A stretch of DNA of 64,000 nt. Origin: Ligaoa zhengdingensis. Lineage in GTDB: Bacteria; Bacillota; Clostridia; Oscillospirales; Ruminococcaceae. The notes beneath the pieces were generated by a model. It ran no database searches. It was not told where the DNA came from and worked only from the letters and a program-made list of their open reading frames with translations. Position 1 is the stretch's first letter. Each line of letters begins with the position of its first letter. The stretch is taken from assembly GCF_014384885.1 (NCBI RefSeq), contig NZ_JACRST010000003.1, positions 105,614 through 169,613 on the forward strand, in the 5' to 3' direction. The position numbers and the translations under genes were made by a program. Of this stretch, positions 33,026 through 41,419 are shown one piece after another.

Positions 33026-33305
33026 ATATATCTTCATGAATGGAGAGCTGATCGTCTGTATCGACGGTTGGCTCTTCTTTTCTGTATCCGAATGCAGATA
33101 GAATATCGGTGATCCCGTACAGGTCGCAAAGCTTCAGAAAATAATCCGGAGCGGGTTGACTGTTCCCGCTTTCCCAGCTGTATACAGTTTTCACTGATGC
33201 TTTTTCGTATCCCGATGACTTCATCAATTCAGACACATCCTGAACTTTCAGGCCCGCTTTAATGCGGGCCTGTTTTAATGTCTCCCCGATGCGGTGTTGT
33301 TCCAC
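32943..33305 (-). CDS. XRE-family phage repressor (CI-like)
   Basis: The 120-residue protein has an N-terminal helix-turn-helix (IGETLKQARIKAGLKVQDVSELM, then VKTVYSWESGNSQPAPDYFLKLCDLYGI) and a short C-terminal helical tail with LRQDALRYMRYL. No peptidase (LexA-like) domain is present, so induction cannot be by RecA-stimulated self-cleavage of this protein. It is transcribed divergently from a Cro-like gene with shared operator sites between them. It probably maintains lysogeny. Confidence 0.9.
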   Translation of the reverse strand: MEQHRIGETLKQARIKAGLKVQDVSELMKSSGYEKASVKTVYSWESGNSQPAPDYFLKLCDLYGITDILSAFGYRKEEPTVDTDDQLSIHEDIFMSLPENLRQDALRYMRYLVEQEDKQK

Positions 33306-33368
33306 GGTTAACCACCTCCTTATATCAACTTTATTATATCCATTGAGATTTGCGGTGTCAATATTTTT

Positions 33369-33448
33369 TTCTAAGATTTTCAGAAAAAATGTATTGACAT
33401 TCCATGTTTCTTGGAATATAATTAAATCAAATCCTGAGAAACTTAGAA
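33369..33448 (+). promoter_or_regulatory. Lysogeny switch: early promoter with three operator-like sites
   Basis: TTGACA (33394-33399) and TATAAT (33417-33422) are 17 bases apart, a strong promoter for the Cro-like gene. TTCTAAGATTTTCAG (33369-33383) and, inverted, CTGAGAAACTTAGAA (33434-33448) flank it. Between the -35 and -10 elements lies the palindrome-like TTCCATGTTTCTTGGAA. The sites are about 31-34 bases apart. Confidence 0.75.
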
Positions 33449-33464
33449 TTTTGGGGGTGAGAAA

Positions 33465-33710
33465 ATGAAAATTAATAACCGAGTGAGCCCTGACAATGGA
33501 ACAAAATTACTGGCTGCTCATATCAGGACAAAAGGAATTTCGATCAAGCAAGTGTCAGACCAAACTGGGATATCATATGACAAACTGATCAGGAGCCTAT
33601 CAAAGGAATCCCGCGCCTTAAAAACAGATGAGTTTCTTTGCGTGTGCCAATTCCTTGAAGTTGACCCAATGAGATTCTACGTCCCGCAGAACCACAACCA
33701 AGCAAGCTAG
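33465..33710 (+). CDS. Cro-like XRE-family regulator
   Basis: The 81-residue protein has one helix-turn-helix (LLAAHIRTKGISIKQVSDQTGISYDKLIRSL). It follows a strong promoter and a GGGGGTGAG site and diverges from the CI-like repressor. In the usual plan it would turn down the repressor and favour lytic growth. Alternatively it is an activator of early genes. Confidence 0.85.
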   Translation: MKINNRVSPDNGTKLLAAHIRTKGISIKQVSDQTGISYDKLIRSLSKESRALKTDEFLCVCQFLEVDPMRFYVPQNHNQAS

Positions 33711-33726
33711 GAAGGAGGCGTGAATC

Positions 33727-33960
33727 GTGGATTACGAAAAAACAATGGACACGCTTCAAAAGCAGCTGCAACTGCTGTCGAAGCGCGCCCAAAAGGCACG
33801 ATCTGTAAGAGAACTTGCAAAAATAAGTGATTCAATGGCAAATATCGCAATGGTAAGCGTTAGTTTGGCTGAGCAAATCCGATTCTCCTCGCGGGGGTCT
33901 TCGGGTCTGGCCTCTCAACAGACATCAAAAGAAAATTCAACTCGCTCACATGCTGGATAA
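33727..33960 (+). CDS. Small phage protein with coiled-coil N-terminus
   Basis: The 77-residue ORF begins at GTG 33727 after GGAGG. Its first half is helical and heptad-like (TLQKQLQLLSKRAQKARSVRELAK). The C-terminal third overlaps the next gene on the opposite strand. No family recognised. Confidence 0.55.
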   Translation: MDYEKTMDTLQKQLQLLSKRAQKARSVRELAKISDSMANIAMVSVSLAEQIRFSSRGSSGLASQQTSKENSTRSHAG

Positions 33961-34192
33961 GCTGGGCTGGCTTTCCATCGACAAAACCACGGAAAACAAT
34001 AATGGACGGATTGCAATACCCGACATCTGTAACGTGCAGTAAAATGCTTTGCCCAAAATGACATAACCTGAATGCAACTTCGTGGTCGCCGTCAAGCCCT
34101 TGCTCGAACTTTTGGATTTGCTTCATTATGATTTCGTATTGGTAATCGGCCAGATAATATTCGCGCGTGGGCCTAAGGTCTTTAAGTTCCAA
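33860..34192 (-). CDS. Small hypothetical protein on the reverse strand (DUF6173-like)
   Basis: This 110-residue protein contains IVFRGFVDGKPAQLIQHVSELNFLL and ends PARRIGFAQ. From memory this resembles the DUF6173 family of small Firmicutes phage/plasmid proteins. Start set at TTG 34192 because AAAGGGGGTG lies just upstream; the GTG at 34201 overlaps that site. It is against the direction of the early operon and overlaps the previous gene by about 100 bases, so it may have its own regulation. Confidence 0.6.
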   Translation of the reverse strand: MELKDLRPTREYYLADYQYEIIMKQIQKFEQGLDGDHEVAFRLCHFGQSILLHVTDVGYCNPSIIVFRGFVDGKPAQLIQHVSELNFLLMSVERPDPKTPARRIGFAQPN

Positions 34193-34373
34193 AAAAATCA
34201 CCCCCTTTCACCGCAATTGTACTGCGATGAAAGCGCAGAGGGTGGAAAAACCAGTCGAACGGGTGAAAAAATTGTTGACAAACATCGAAGCGTAACCGCT
34301 CCGATGAAACATCGAATCATGTCGTAAGATGAAGAAAAAGCCGTCCGGAGGGCGGCGGAAAGGAGCAAAAAGC

Positions 34374-34532
34374 ATGTCAGAAAAGTCCATTGATAGATTA
34401 GAGGCGGCACTACTCAATTTTGTGGAGCGCGTGACAGATGGGAAAACCGCAACCTCTGAAACAGAAATTGCGGTTCTACCAGAGGTTGCGAAGGTGCTAG
34501 TACTTATAAAAATTTTCAATAGAGATTTATAA
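34374..34532 (+). CDS. Small hypothetical phage protein
   Basis: The 52-residue ORF begins at ATG 34374 after AAAGGAG. It is helical and acidic (SIDRLEAALLNFVERVTDG). Not recognised. The longer in-frame start at 34329 lacks a ribosome binding site. Confidence 0.6.
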   Translation: MSEKSIDRLEAALLNFVERVTDGKTATSETEIAVLPEVAKVLVLIKIFNRDL

Positions 34533-34541
34533 GAAAAACGG

Positions 34542-34627
34542 TTTATCGTGCATCCCCAGCCAAATTATACCACGGCGATAAGGGCGCGACAACACGATAA
34601 ATCAAATAAGGCCGCCCTAAGGGCGGC
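34542..34627. repeat. Two inverted repeats between small early genes
   Basis: TTTATCGTG (34542-34550) recurs inverted as CACGATAAA (34593-34601). A separate palindrome GCCGCCCTAAGGGCGGC lies at 34611-34627. Neither is followed by a T-run. They may be protein or RNA structural sites. Confidence 0.45.
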
Positions 34628-34681
34628 GGGTGATAGGACATCCGGTCGAAATCATAAGATTCTGTGGGGAGGTGAAGCCCA

Positions 34682-34888
34682 GTGCCGAAAAAAGTAAACT
34701 ACCGTGATATGCCACACAAAATCACCATTGGTGGAAAAACCAAGGAAGAGATGGGAACAAAAGCATACAACGAAGCATTCGCGCGATGCATGATTCGCGC
34801 GATGTTCAGGGCTCGCGATATGGGGCTGCTCACGGAAGATCAAAGAAGCAAGCTCGAAGGATGGGAATATAATCCCCCAGACGAATAG
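34682..34888 (+). CDS. Small hypothetical phage protein
   Basis: The 68-residue ORF starts at GTG 34682 after GGGAGGTGA. It is basic in the first half (KVNYRDMPHKITIGG) and ends with an acidic tail. No family recognised. Confidence 0.6.
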   Translation: MPKKVNYRDMPHKITIGGKTKEEMGTKAYNEAFARCMIRAMFRARDMGLLTEDQRSKLEGWEYNPPDE

Positions 34889-34942
34889 CGCCGTAGTCGG
34901 CGCGGAAAACATGTGGACAAGCAGGGAGGAGACGACTGCATA

Positions 34943-35083
34943 ATGAGCGACCGACAACGGATCGAGCAGTGGATCAAAGGGATGGAACGGCTGCTTGCAA
35001 AGTGGAGCAGGCCGGATATCCAGAGATGGCGCAAGGCGCTGCAAGAGGAGGCCCGGCGCGAAGGACGGAAGGAGACAACATGA
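34943..35083 (+). CDS. Very small hypothetical phage protein
   Basis: The 46-codon ORF begins ATG 34943 (MSDRQRIEQWIKGMERLL) with GGAGGA upstream. It is Arg/Trp-rich and helical. It overlaps the next gene by an ATGA, which supports real translation. Confidence 0.5.
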   Translation: MSDRQRIEQWIKGMERLLAKWSRPDIQRWRKALQEEARREGRKETT

Positions 35084-35244
35084 CAAGGGCGGCACTGAGC
35101 ATCATAGGAATATGGATTGGCTTGCCAATGACCGGCAGCCTGCTGGACGGCGGGCGGACCTGGGCGGGTATCATCGCAGGTATCGCAAGCCTAATCCTGA
35201 TCGCCAGCGGAGCGATCACAATATATGACGAGGAGGATACATAG
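35080..35244 (+). CDS. Small phage membrane protein
   Basis: The 54-residue protein has two hydrophobic segments (SIIGIWIGLPMTG and WAGIIAGIASLILIASGAI). The start forms an ATGA with the previous stop and has AAGGAG upstream. Function unknown. Confidence 0.6.
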   Translation: MTRAALSIIGIWIGLPMTGSLLDGGRTWAGIIAGIASLILIASGAITIYDEEDT

Positions 35245-35628
35245 ATGAGAGAGTTGACTGACAGCGAAAAGCGAATCCTGGATGACCACGAAAAATGGCT
35301 GCGCAGAGATGATAGTGGGGTGCGTGCCGACCTGTACGGTGCCGACCTGTACGGTGCCGACCTGTACGGTGCCAACCTGCGCAGTGCCGACCTGCGCAGT
35401 GCCAACCTGCGCGGTGCCGACCTGGACTATAGTTGTTGGCCGTTGTGGTGCGGCAGCCTTGACGCCATCATTGACAAGCGCATATTCGCGCAGCTCGCAT
35501 ATCACCTGTGCCGTACAGTATGTGATGATCCGGAGGTACAGGAGGCGCAGCGATCGTTAAGACACATCGCCAATCAATTCCATCGCGTGGATGAGTGCGG
35601 TCGGATAGGAGATGGCGAAGATGCTTGA
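35245..35628 (+). CDS. Pentapeptide-repeat protein
   Basis: The 127-residue protein has about seven tandem A(D/N)Lxx pentapeptides (ADLYG, ANLRS, ADLRS and others) near residues 27-62, followed by a helical C-terminal part. The repeats are encoded by seven nearly identical 15-base units at 35324-35428, suggesting recent tandem duplication. Pentapeptide proteins can mimic DNA, but this run is short (under two coils), so that role is unlikely without oligomerisation. Confidence 0.8.
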   Translation: MRELTDSEKRILDDHEKWLRRDDSGVRADLYGADLYGADLYGANLRSADLRSANLRGADLDYSCWPLWCGSLDAIIDKRIFAQLAYHLCRTVCDDPEVQEAQRSLRHIANQFHRVDECGRIGDGEDA

Positions 35629-35737
35629 CCTGGGAATCGTGCGGTTTGAAGGCGTGGCAGGGGCGTTGGAGCTTATGGGCCTAATATGTGCCCTGATGCT
35701 GGGCTATGCGCTCGGGAAACTGGGGAGAGGGAGGTGA
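35621..35737 (+). CDS. Very small phage membrane protein
   Basis: The 38-codon ORF starts at ATG 35621 with AGGAGATGG upstream and overlaps the previous gene by eight bases. It has one hydrophobic segment (GALELMGLICALMLGYALG). Unknown role. Confidence 0.5.
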   Translation: MLDLGIVRFEGVAGALELMGLICALMLGYALGKLGRGR

Positions 35738-35743
35738 TCGAAA

Positions 35744-36208
35744 ATGAAGCAGGAGTACAACACTTACACCGAGATTACACAGAAGCTGTTGGACGGCCTC
35801 AAAATCGGGGACATGGTTAGAATCAACGATTGGAAACAGTCAATACCAGTGTGTGGCGTGTCAAAACATTATATTGTCATGGCGGCGCGACAATTTGGAA
35901 ATTGGCGTTGCGTTGTTATCCAAAAAGAGACCTGGGCTGGCTACGACCGAGATACCTATGCCTGGCTTGTGGGCAGGTATGTGTGCCGCACACACGGACT
36001 GCCGGGTACCATGTTTGACCTCGACGACCCGTCCGAAGTCAAGAAGTACCTCAAAAACCTGGAATCCGTAAGCCTGGACGAGACGGCTCCATACGGGGCG
36101 ACGGCGATCAATACGCTTAGGATTAGGAAGAGACAAAAAAAGAGCGCCCGGACGGCGGCAACCATCCAAGGCGCAAAACCAAATTGCTGTAAGTCAAGTA
36201 TATCCTAA
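35744..36208 (+). CDS. Hypothetical phage protein
   Basis: The 154-residue protein starts at ATG 35744 after GGGAGGTGA. The middle contains MVRINDWKQSIPVCGVSKHYIVMAARQFGNW, suggesting a small beta-rich fold. The C-terminus is Lys/Arg-rich. From memory similar proteins are common in clostridial phages; function unknown. Confidence 0.65.
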   Translation: MKQEYNTYTEITQKLLDGLKIGDMVRINDWKQSIPVCGVSKHYIVMAARQFGNWRCVVIQKETWAGYDRDTYAWLVGRYVCRTHGLPGTMFDLDDPSEVKKYLKNLESVSLDETAPYGATAINTLRIRKRQKKSARTAATIQGAKPNCCKSSIS

Positions 36209-36243
36209 GGGGACAAAAAAGTAAATAGGGAGGATACATAACC

Positions 36244-36675
36244 ATGGAGATCACAATTAAGCTCACGGCAACCCCCGAACTATGCAGAGCTCTCGATTCG
36301 CTGGCGAAGCTGATCAGCGTGACGGAGGAGATCAAACCCGGAGCCGTGAACGCGCAAGCAACCACCCAGGCGACAATGCCCGTGACGCAGACCCCCGCCT
36401 CAACGGTGCCGGCGGTACCGGTTGCGCCTGTACAAAATCCAACGCCACACACAGCTCCGGTCGCGCCCCCTGCACCCACAGTACCCGTGGCGGGCGCTCC
36501 TAGTTACACCATAGACCAGCTGGCAGTGGCCGGCGCGGCTCTCGTAGACGCCGGCAAGATGGAGCAGCTACTCGCCCTATTAGCTAAGTATGGCGTGGCG
36601 GCAGTCACCCAACTTCGGCCGGAGCAGTTTGGCGCGTTCGCTACAGAGCTCCGGGCACTGGGCGCTCAGATTTAA
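36244..36675 (+). CDS. Hypothetical phage protein with Ala/Pro/Thr-rich linker
   Basis: The 143-residue protein has a helical N-terminus (ITIKLTATPELCRALDSLAKLI), a low-complexity Ala/Pro/Thr/Val linker near residues 40-85, and a C-terminal helical part (YTIDQLAVAGAALVDAGKMEQLLALLAKYG). It resembles, from memory, small proteins found before DUF2800 genes in clostridial phages. Confidence 0.65.
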   Translation: MEITIKLTATPELCRALDSLAKLISVTEEIKPGAVNAQATTQATMPVTQTPASTVPAVPVAPVQNPTPHTAPVAPPAPTVPVAGAPSYTIDQLAVAGAALVDAGKMEQLLALLAKYGVAAVTQLRPEQFGAFATELRALGAQI

Positions 36676-36685
36676 GGAGGTACTT

Positions 36686-36877
36686 ATGAATCCAATTGTA
36701 CTGAAATGCAACGGCCCGTCTTTAGAATGTATCGGGACGGTCCGGCTTACCCCAGAGGCTGAAAAAGTAGTTCGCCGCCTGCGCGAAAAGACCAATCTGC
36801 CCATTCGCCAAATTGTTTCCGAGATTATTATACAGGCGGAAAGCCTTATTGACATCGAGAACGGGGAGGAAGACTGA
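36686..36877 (+). CDS. Small hypothetical phage protein, ribbon-helix-helix-like
   Basis: The 63-residue ORF starts at ATG 36686 after AAGGAGG. The segment RLTPEAEKVVRRLREKTNLPIRQIVSEII has the pattern of a ribbon-helix-helix DNA-binding protein. It lies three bases before the DUF2800 gene. Confidence 0.6.
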   Translation: MNPIVLKCNGPSLECIGTVRLTPEAEKVVRRLREKTNLPIRQIVSEIIIQAESLIDIENGEED

Positions 36878-36879
36878 GC

Positions 36880-38109
36880 ATGCCGCCCGAAAAACATGCA
36901 TTGCTTTCCGCATCATCTGCATCCCGCTGGTTAGTCTGCACGGCGGCCCCCCGTTTTGAGGAGGGACTGCCAGAGAGCATCAGCACCTATGCGAAGGAGG
37001 GCCGCCTGGCTCACGCCATTGCAGAACTCAAGGTCCTCAAAAAATTTACCGCAGCCGTCACCCCTGGGGCCTACGCCACTCGCCTCAACAAGCTCAAGAA
37101 AGAGGAGCTTTATGACCCGGAGATGGACAAGACCACTGATCTCTACCTGGATCACCTGGTTGAGCAAGCAATGCTCTATGACAGCGCGCCCACCGTGGCG
37201 GCTGAGGTCAAGGTTGACTTTGGTGAGTATGTGCCAGAGGGGTTCGGCACTTGTGACTGTGTGATGATCGGTTGCGATACCCTGAGCATAACCGACTACA
37301 AGCACGGCAAAGGCGTGCCCGTGTCCGCGGTGGACAACCCCCAGATGCGCCTTTACGCCCTGGGCGCTCTCAAGCGCTACGTCCCCGTGTTTGGTGACAC
37401 CATCAAGAAAGTCCGCATGACCATTGACCAACCCCGCCTTGACAGCTACACCTCAGACATCATCACCGTGGAGGAGCTGAAAGCGTGGGGTGAGAGCATC
37501 AAACCCATTGCACAAAAGGCTTTCTCCGGCCTTGGTGAGTTTGTCCCCGGTGAGCACTGCCGCTTTTGCCGTGGCAAGGCTCAGTGCCGTGCCCGTGCCA
37601 AGGTAAACACCGCTTTGGAGGATTTCAAGGACTGCGTGCCCATGAGCAAGGCTACCCCGGAACAACTTGCCCAAGCAGAGGAGGACGGCAGGGATGGCAT
37701 CCCCACGCATCTCCTCTCTGATGCGGAAATTGGTGACCTGCTTATCCGTGGCCAGCAGCTTGTCCAGTGGTACAAGGACCTGGAGGAGTACGCCACCAAG
37801 GCCCTGCTGGATGGCAAGCCCATTGAGGGCTGGAAACTGGTGGCGGGCCGGAGCAACCGCACCTTTACGGACCAGGATGCCGCCATCAAGGCTGTCATTG
37901 CCGCCGGATATGATGAGGCTCTGGTTTATGATCGCAAGCCCAAGACCCTCTCTGAGCTTGAGAAACTGATGGGCAAGGCGGAGTTTGCTGAGAAAATCGG
38001 CAGCTTTGTGGTCAAGCCCCTTGGCAAGCCCGCGCTGGCGCTGGCCACGGACAAGCGTGAGGCCTACAACCCCGCCGCCTCCGATTTTGCTGGGGTGGTG
38101 CAGGAATGA
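36880..38109 (+). CDS. DUF2800 protein, RecB/Cas4-like nuclease fold
   Basis: The 409-residue protein starts HALLSASSASRWLVCTAAPRFEE. It has the nuclease-like DCVMIGCDTLSITDYKHGKG and a later Cys cluster (GEHCRFCRGKAQC) that fits an iron-sulfur site. DUF2800 proteins belong to the PD-(D/E)XK superfamily and sit in phage recombination/replication modules, here beside DUF2815 and DNA polymerase. Confidence 0.88.
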   Translation: MPPEKHALLSASSASRWLVCTAAPRFEEGLPESISTYAKEGRLAHAIAELKVLKKFTAAVTPGAYATRLNKLKKEELYDPEMDKTTDLYLDHLVEQAMLYDSAPTVAAEVKVDFGEYVPEGFGTCDCVMIGCDTLSITDYKHGKGVPVSAVDNPQMRLYALGALKRYVPVFGDTIKKVRMTIDQPRLDSYTSDIITVEELKAWGESIKPIAQKAFSGLGEFVPGEHCRFCRGKAQCRARAKVNTALEDFKDCVPMSKATPEQLAQAEEDGRDGIPTHLLSDAEIGDLLIRGQQLVQWYKDLEEYATKALLDGKPIEGWKLVAGRSNRTFTDQDAAIKAVIAAGYDEALVYDRKPKTLSELEKLMGKAEFAEKIGSFVVKPLGKPALALATDKREAYNPAASDFAGVVQE

Positions 38110-38483
38110 CCAACACAACCATCCATTTCCAATACGAAACCACCCGGTTTGAGATTTATCTGGATAAAATCACCGGGCTACCCGCTCCGAACATCCGCAA
38201 GCTGTTCAAACTGATGCTTTCAGAGCCTTGGAACAATCAAGCCGCCATTGACACCGTTGAGGCATTTCTGCCGGCGCAGATTGAGAAGTCCAAAGAGGCG
38301 TGGAGGCAGGCATCCGCTGATTTCAACAACGGTTGGCGGCTTGTGCAGAATAAACGGAGCAAACAGGGCCGTGCCATTATGGCCCAAAACAACAGGATCC
38401 ATAAAGCCGTAAAGAGCACCAAGGGCATCCACCAACATTGGGTGCGGATTTATGGCTATTGGAATGACCACAATAAACAATGA
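38106..38483 (+). CDS. Hypothetical phage protein in the replication module
   Basis: The 125-residue protein starts with an ATGA overlap with DUF2800. It has no recognised motif; the sequence is mainly helical and basic in its second half. It lies between DUF2800 and DUF2815, so it may be an accessory recombination protein. This is inferred from context only. Confidence 0.65.
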   Translation: MTNTTIHFQYETTRFEIYLDKITGLPAPNIRKLFKLMLSEPWNNQAAIDTVEAFLPAQIEKSKEAWRQASADFNNGWRLVQNKRSKQGRAIMAQNNRIHKAVKSTKGIHQHWVRIYGYWNDHNKQ

Positions 38484-38503
38484 AGTATAAGGAGATAACG
38501 ATT

Positions 38504-39112
38504 ATGTATCAGAATGATCCCATGAAAGTATTGACTGGAGAGGTGCGCCTGTCCTATGCCAATCTGACCACGCCCAGAGCTGCCCAGCAGGGCGCAGAGC
38601 CCAAGTATTCCGTCGCCATCCTCATCCCCAAGAGCGACGCGGCCACCAAGGCTGACATTGACAGCGCCATCCAGGCTGCGGCCAATGCCGCTCTGGCCAA
38701 GGTGTGGAATGGTGCCCGCCCCCCTGTTCTCAAGGTGCCCATCCATGACGGCGATGGCGTGCGGCCCTCTGGCATGCCCTTTGGCGATGAGTGCAAGGGG
38801 CATTGGGTGATGACCGCCTCCACCAAGAACAAGCCCCAGGTAGTGGGCATCGACAACATCAACTGTGAGCTGGCCCCCTCTGACATCTATAGCGGCATGT
38901 ATGGCCGGGTCACGGTCCGTTTCTTCGGCTACTCCAACAGCGGCAACAAGGGCGTAGGCTGCAGCCTGGGCAACGTGCTCAAGACCCGTGACGGTGAACC
39001 TCTGGCCGGCGGCGCATCCGCAGCGGCTGACTTTGCGGGCCTCGGCGCCACTCCGGCGGCCTCCTGGAACACCAACAACGGCATCAACCCCATCACCGGA
39101 CAGCCCATGTAA
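38504..39112 (+). CDS. DUF2815 protein, probable single-stranded DNA-binding protein
   Basis: The 202-residue protein has VLTGEVRLSYANLTTP, YSVAILIPKSDAAT, and an MYGRVTVRFFGYSNSGNKGVG core typical of DUF2815. Members have an OB-like fold and act as phage ssDNA-binding proteins. The ATG at 38504 follows AAGGAGA; the in-frame ATG at 38480 overlaps that site. Confidence 0.88.
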   Translation: MYQNDPMKVLTGEVRLSYANLTTPRAAQQGAEPKYSVAILIPKSDAATKADIDSAIQAAANAALAKVWNGARPPVLKVPIHDGDGVRPSGMPFGDECKGHWVMTASTKNKPQVVGIDNINCELAPSDIYSGMYGRVTVRFFGYSNSGNKGVGCSLGNVLKTRDGEPLAGGASAAADFAGLGATPAASWNTNNGINPITGQPM

Positions 39113-39124
39113 GGAGAGATCAAC

Positions 39125-41116
39125 ATGCGCCATCTCAGCATAGATCTTGAGACCTATTCCAGCGTGCCGATTGCAAAAGCCGGTGCGCAAAAGTACATAT
39201 CAAGCCCGGACTTTGAAATCCTGCTTTTTGCGTACAGTATGGATGGCGCTCCTGTTGAGGTCATCGACTTGGCACGGGGGGAAACTCTCCCCCCGTGGTT
39301 GGTCCAGGCCATCACCAGCCCCGACTATATCAAGCACGCATACAATGCCCCCTTTGAGTGGGGCTGCCTGTCCAAATATCTGGACGCCGCTCTGCCGCCG
39401 GACCAGTGGAGGTGCACCATGTTTCACGGCCTCTACTGCGGCTATACAGCGGGCCTGGATGCCACTGGGCGGGCTCTGGGGTTGGCTGAGGACAAGCGCA
39501 AGCTCAACACGGGCAAGGCCCTCATCCGCTATTTCTGCGCGCCCTGCACCCCTTCCAAGGCCAACGGTGGCCGCACACGCAACTACCCGCACCACGACCC
39601 CGCCAAGTGGGAGCTGTTCAAAGATTACTGCCGCCAGGATGTGGTTACGGAGATGGAGATTGAGCGGCGGCTCTCTGCTTTCCCAGTGCCGGACTTCGTG
39701 CAGGAACAGTGGGAAACGGACCTTGTCATCAACGCCAGAGGCGTAGCCATTGACATGGACTTTGTAGAGGGCGCTCTATACCTTGGGGAGACCGTACGCA
39801 AAAATCTGATGCAGGAGGCCACTGAGCTCTCCAGGCTGAACAACCCCAACAGTGTGGCCCAGCTCACCCAATGGCTCCGGGAGGAAACAGGTGAGGAGCT
39901 GGCGGACCTGCGAAAAGATACCGTTTCCCGGTTGCTCCAGCAGGATGACAACAGCCCGCAAGTGCAGCGCATGCTGGAAATCCGCCAGGAGCTTGGCAAG
40001 ACATCCACAAAAAAGTACAACGCCATTGAGATCGCTGTGTGTCCGGATGGCCGTGTCCGTGGGCTGCTCCAATTCTACGGCGCAAACCGCACCGGCAGAT
40101 GGGCTGGGAGGCTGGTACAGGTCCAAAACCTGCCCCGCACCTACACAGAGCCGCTTGACCTTGCCCGTGATCTGGTAAGGAGCCGCAACCTGGATGCGCT
40201 GCGTGCGGTTTATGGTAGCGTGCCTGATACCCTCAGCCAGCTCATCCGTACGGCCTTTGTGGCCCCGGAGGGCCATGTCCTCATTGACGCCGATTTCAGC
40301 GCTATCGAGGCCCGTGTCATCTCCTGGCTAGCCGGTGAGCAGTGGCGGCTTGAGGTGTTCCGCACCCACGGGAAAATCTATGAGGCCTCTGCCTCCCAGA
40401 TGTTTGGGGTGCCCATTGAGCGCATCAAAAAAGGCAACCCAGAGTATGCGCTCCGACAAAAGGGCAAGGTTGCAGAGCTGGCCCTCGGCTACCAAGGCAG
40501 CACCGGCGCGCTCATCAACATGGGGGCTCTTGATATGGGCATCCCGGAGGAAGATCTGCCGGACATCGTGAGCCGCTGGCGCGAGGCCAACAAGCGCATC
40601 CGTGATCTGTGGTATTCCATGGACAACGCCGCTGTGCAGGTCATCACCCAGGGCGGCTCTGTTGGCATCAACGGCCTCATCATCACCCGCGAGTACGACT
40701 ACAACCAAGGCATCGACTGCATGACCATCCGGTTGCCTTCTGGCCGCAAGCTCTACTATGTGAGCCCCGGCATCGGTGAAAATCAATGGGGCAACCCGTC
40801 CATTTCTTACATGGGCATGGACCAGAAAACCAAACGGTGGAAACGCATTGAGACTTACGGCGGCAAGCTGGTGGAAAACTGCGTGCAAGCCATCGCCCGC
40901 GACTGTCTGGCGGAGACCATTGAGCGGCTGGAGGACGCAGAGCTCCCGGTGGTATTCCATGTCCATGACGAGGTGGTCATTGATGTGGCTCCCTGGAGTG
41001 ATGAGGGCGCCATGCTGGAGCAGGTGGTCAATATTATGCGCCAGCCCATCCCCTGGGCGCCGGGCCTACCCCTCAATGCTGATGGCTGGGTGGGCGGCTA
41101 CTTCAGGAAAGACTAA
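39125..41116 (+). CDS. Phage DNA polymerase, family A
   Basis: The 663-residue protein has an N-terminal 3'-5' exonuclease domain (LSIDLETYSSVPIAKAG with the DxE motif). The polymerase domain carries motif A (DADFSAIEARVISWLAG), motif B with the KxxxLGYQGS-like segment, and motif C (FHVHDEVVIDV). It replicates phage DNA. AGGAGAG precedes the start, and the same module holds an ssDNA-binding protein and a primase/helicase. Confidence 0.95.
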   Translation: MRHLSIDLETYSSVPIAKAGAQKYISSPDFEILLFAYSMDGAPVEVIDLARGETLPPWLVQAITSPDYIKHAYNAPFEWGCLSKYLDAALPPDQWRCTMFHGLYCGYTAGLDATGRALGLAEDKRKLNTGKALIRYFCAPCTPSKANGGRTRNYPHHDPAKWELFKDYCRQDVVTEMEIERRLSAFPVPDFVQEQWETDLVINARGVAIDMDFVEGALYLGETVRKNLMQEATELSRLNNPNSVAQLTQWLREETGEELADLRKDTVSRLLQQDDNSPQVQRMLEIRQELGKTSTKKYNAIEIAVCPDGRVRGLLQFYGANRTGRWAGRLVQVQNLPRTYTEPLDLARDLVRSRNLDALRAVYGSVPDTLSQLIRTAFVAPEGHVLIDADFSAIEARVISWLAGEQWRLEVFRTHGKIYEASASQMFGVPIERIKKGNPEYALRQKGKVAELALGYQGSTGALINMGALDMGIPEEDLPDIVSRWREANKRIRDLWYSMDNAAVQVITQGGSVGINGLIITREYDYNQGIDCMTIRLPSGRKLYYVSPGIGENQWGNPSISYMGMDQKTKRWKRIETYGGKLVENCVQAIARDCLAETIERLEDAELPVVFHVHDEVVIDVAPWSDEGAMLEQVVNIMRQPIPWAPGLPLNADGWVGGYFRKD

Positions 41117-41134
41117 TCGAAAGGAGACCGCATT

Positions 41135-41404
41135 GTGAAAAGAGCTGAAATTTTAGAGGCCGCCCGCGTCTGCGTGTGCGGTGAACGCGAACGGGACTAC
41201 GGCGCACCGGAGGACAGCTTTGCCCTCATCGGCAGACTTTGGACTGCTTACCTGGGCACGCCGGTTACCCCCAAAGACGTAGCCATGATGATGGCGCTGT
41301 TGAAAATGGCCCGCATCAAGGTCGGTGACAAGGCGGACAGCTTCATCGATCTGGCGGGCTATGCAGCCTGTGCGGGCGAGATCGCGGGGAAGAACTCAGA
41401 ATAA
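41135..41404 (+). CDS. Small phage protein, DUF6378-like
   Basis: The 89-residue protein begins at GTG 41135 after AAAGGAG. The segments RERDYGAPEDSFALIGRLW, DVAMMMALLKMARI and DSFIDLAGYAACAGEI match a family commonly placed next to phage polymerases (DUF6378, from memory), which may be MazG-like. Function unproven. Confidence 0.8.
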   Translation: MKRAEILEAARVCVCGERERDYGAPEDSFALIGRLWTAYLGTPVTPKDVAMMMALLKMARIKVGDKADSFIDLAGYAACAGEIAGKNSE

Positions 41405-41419
41405 AGGAGTGCCGCCGTT

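Noticed and set aside
35191..35505. A minus-strand ORF with repeated QVGTA units
   Set aside because: It is the antisense reading of the pentapeptide repeat gene.
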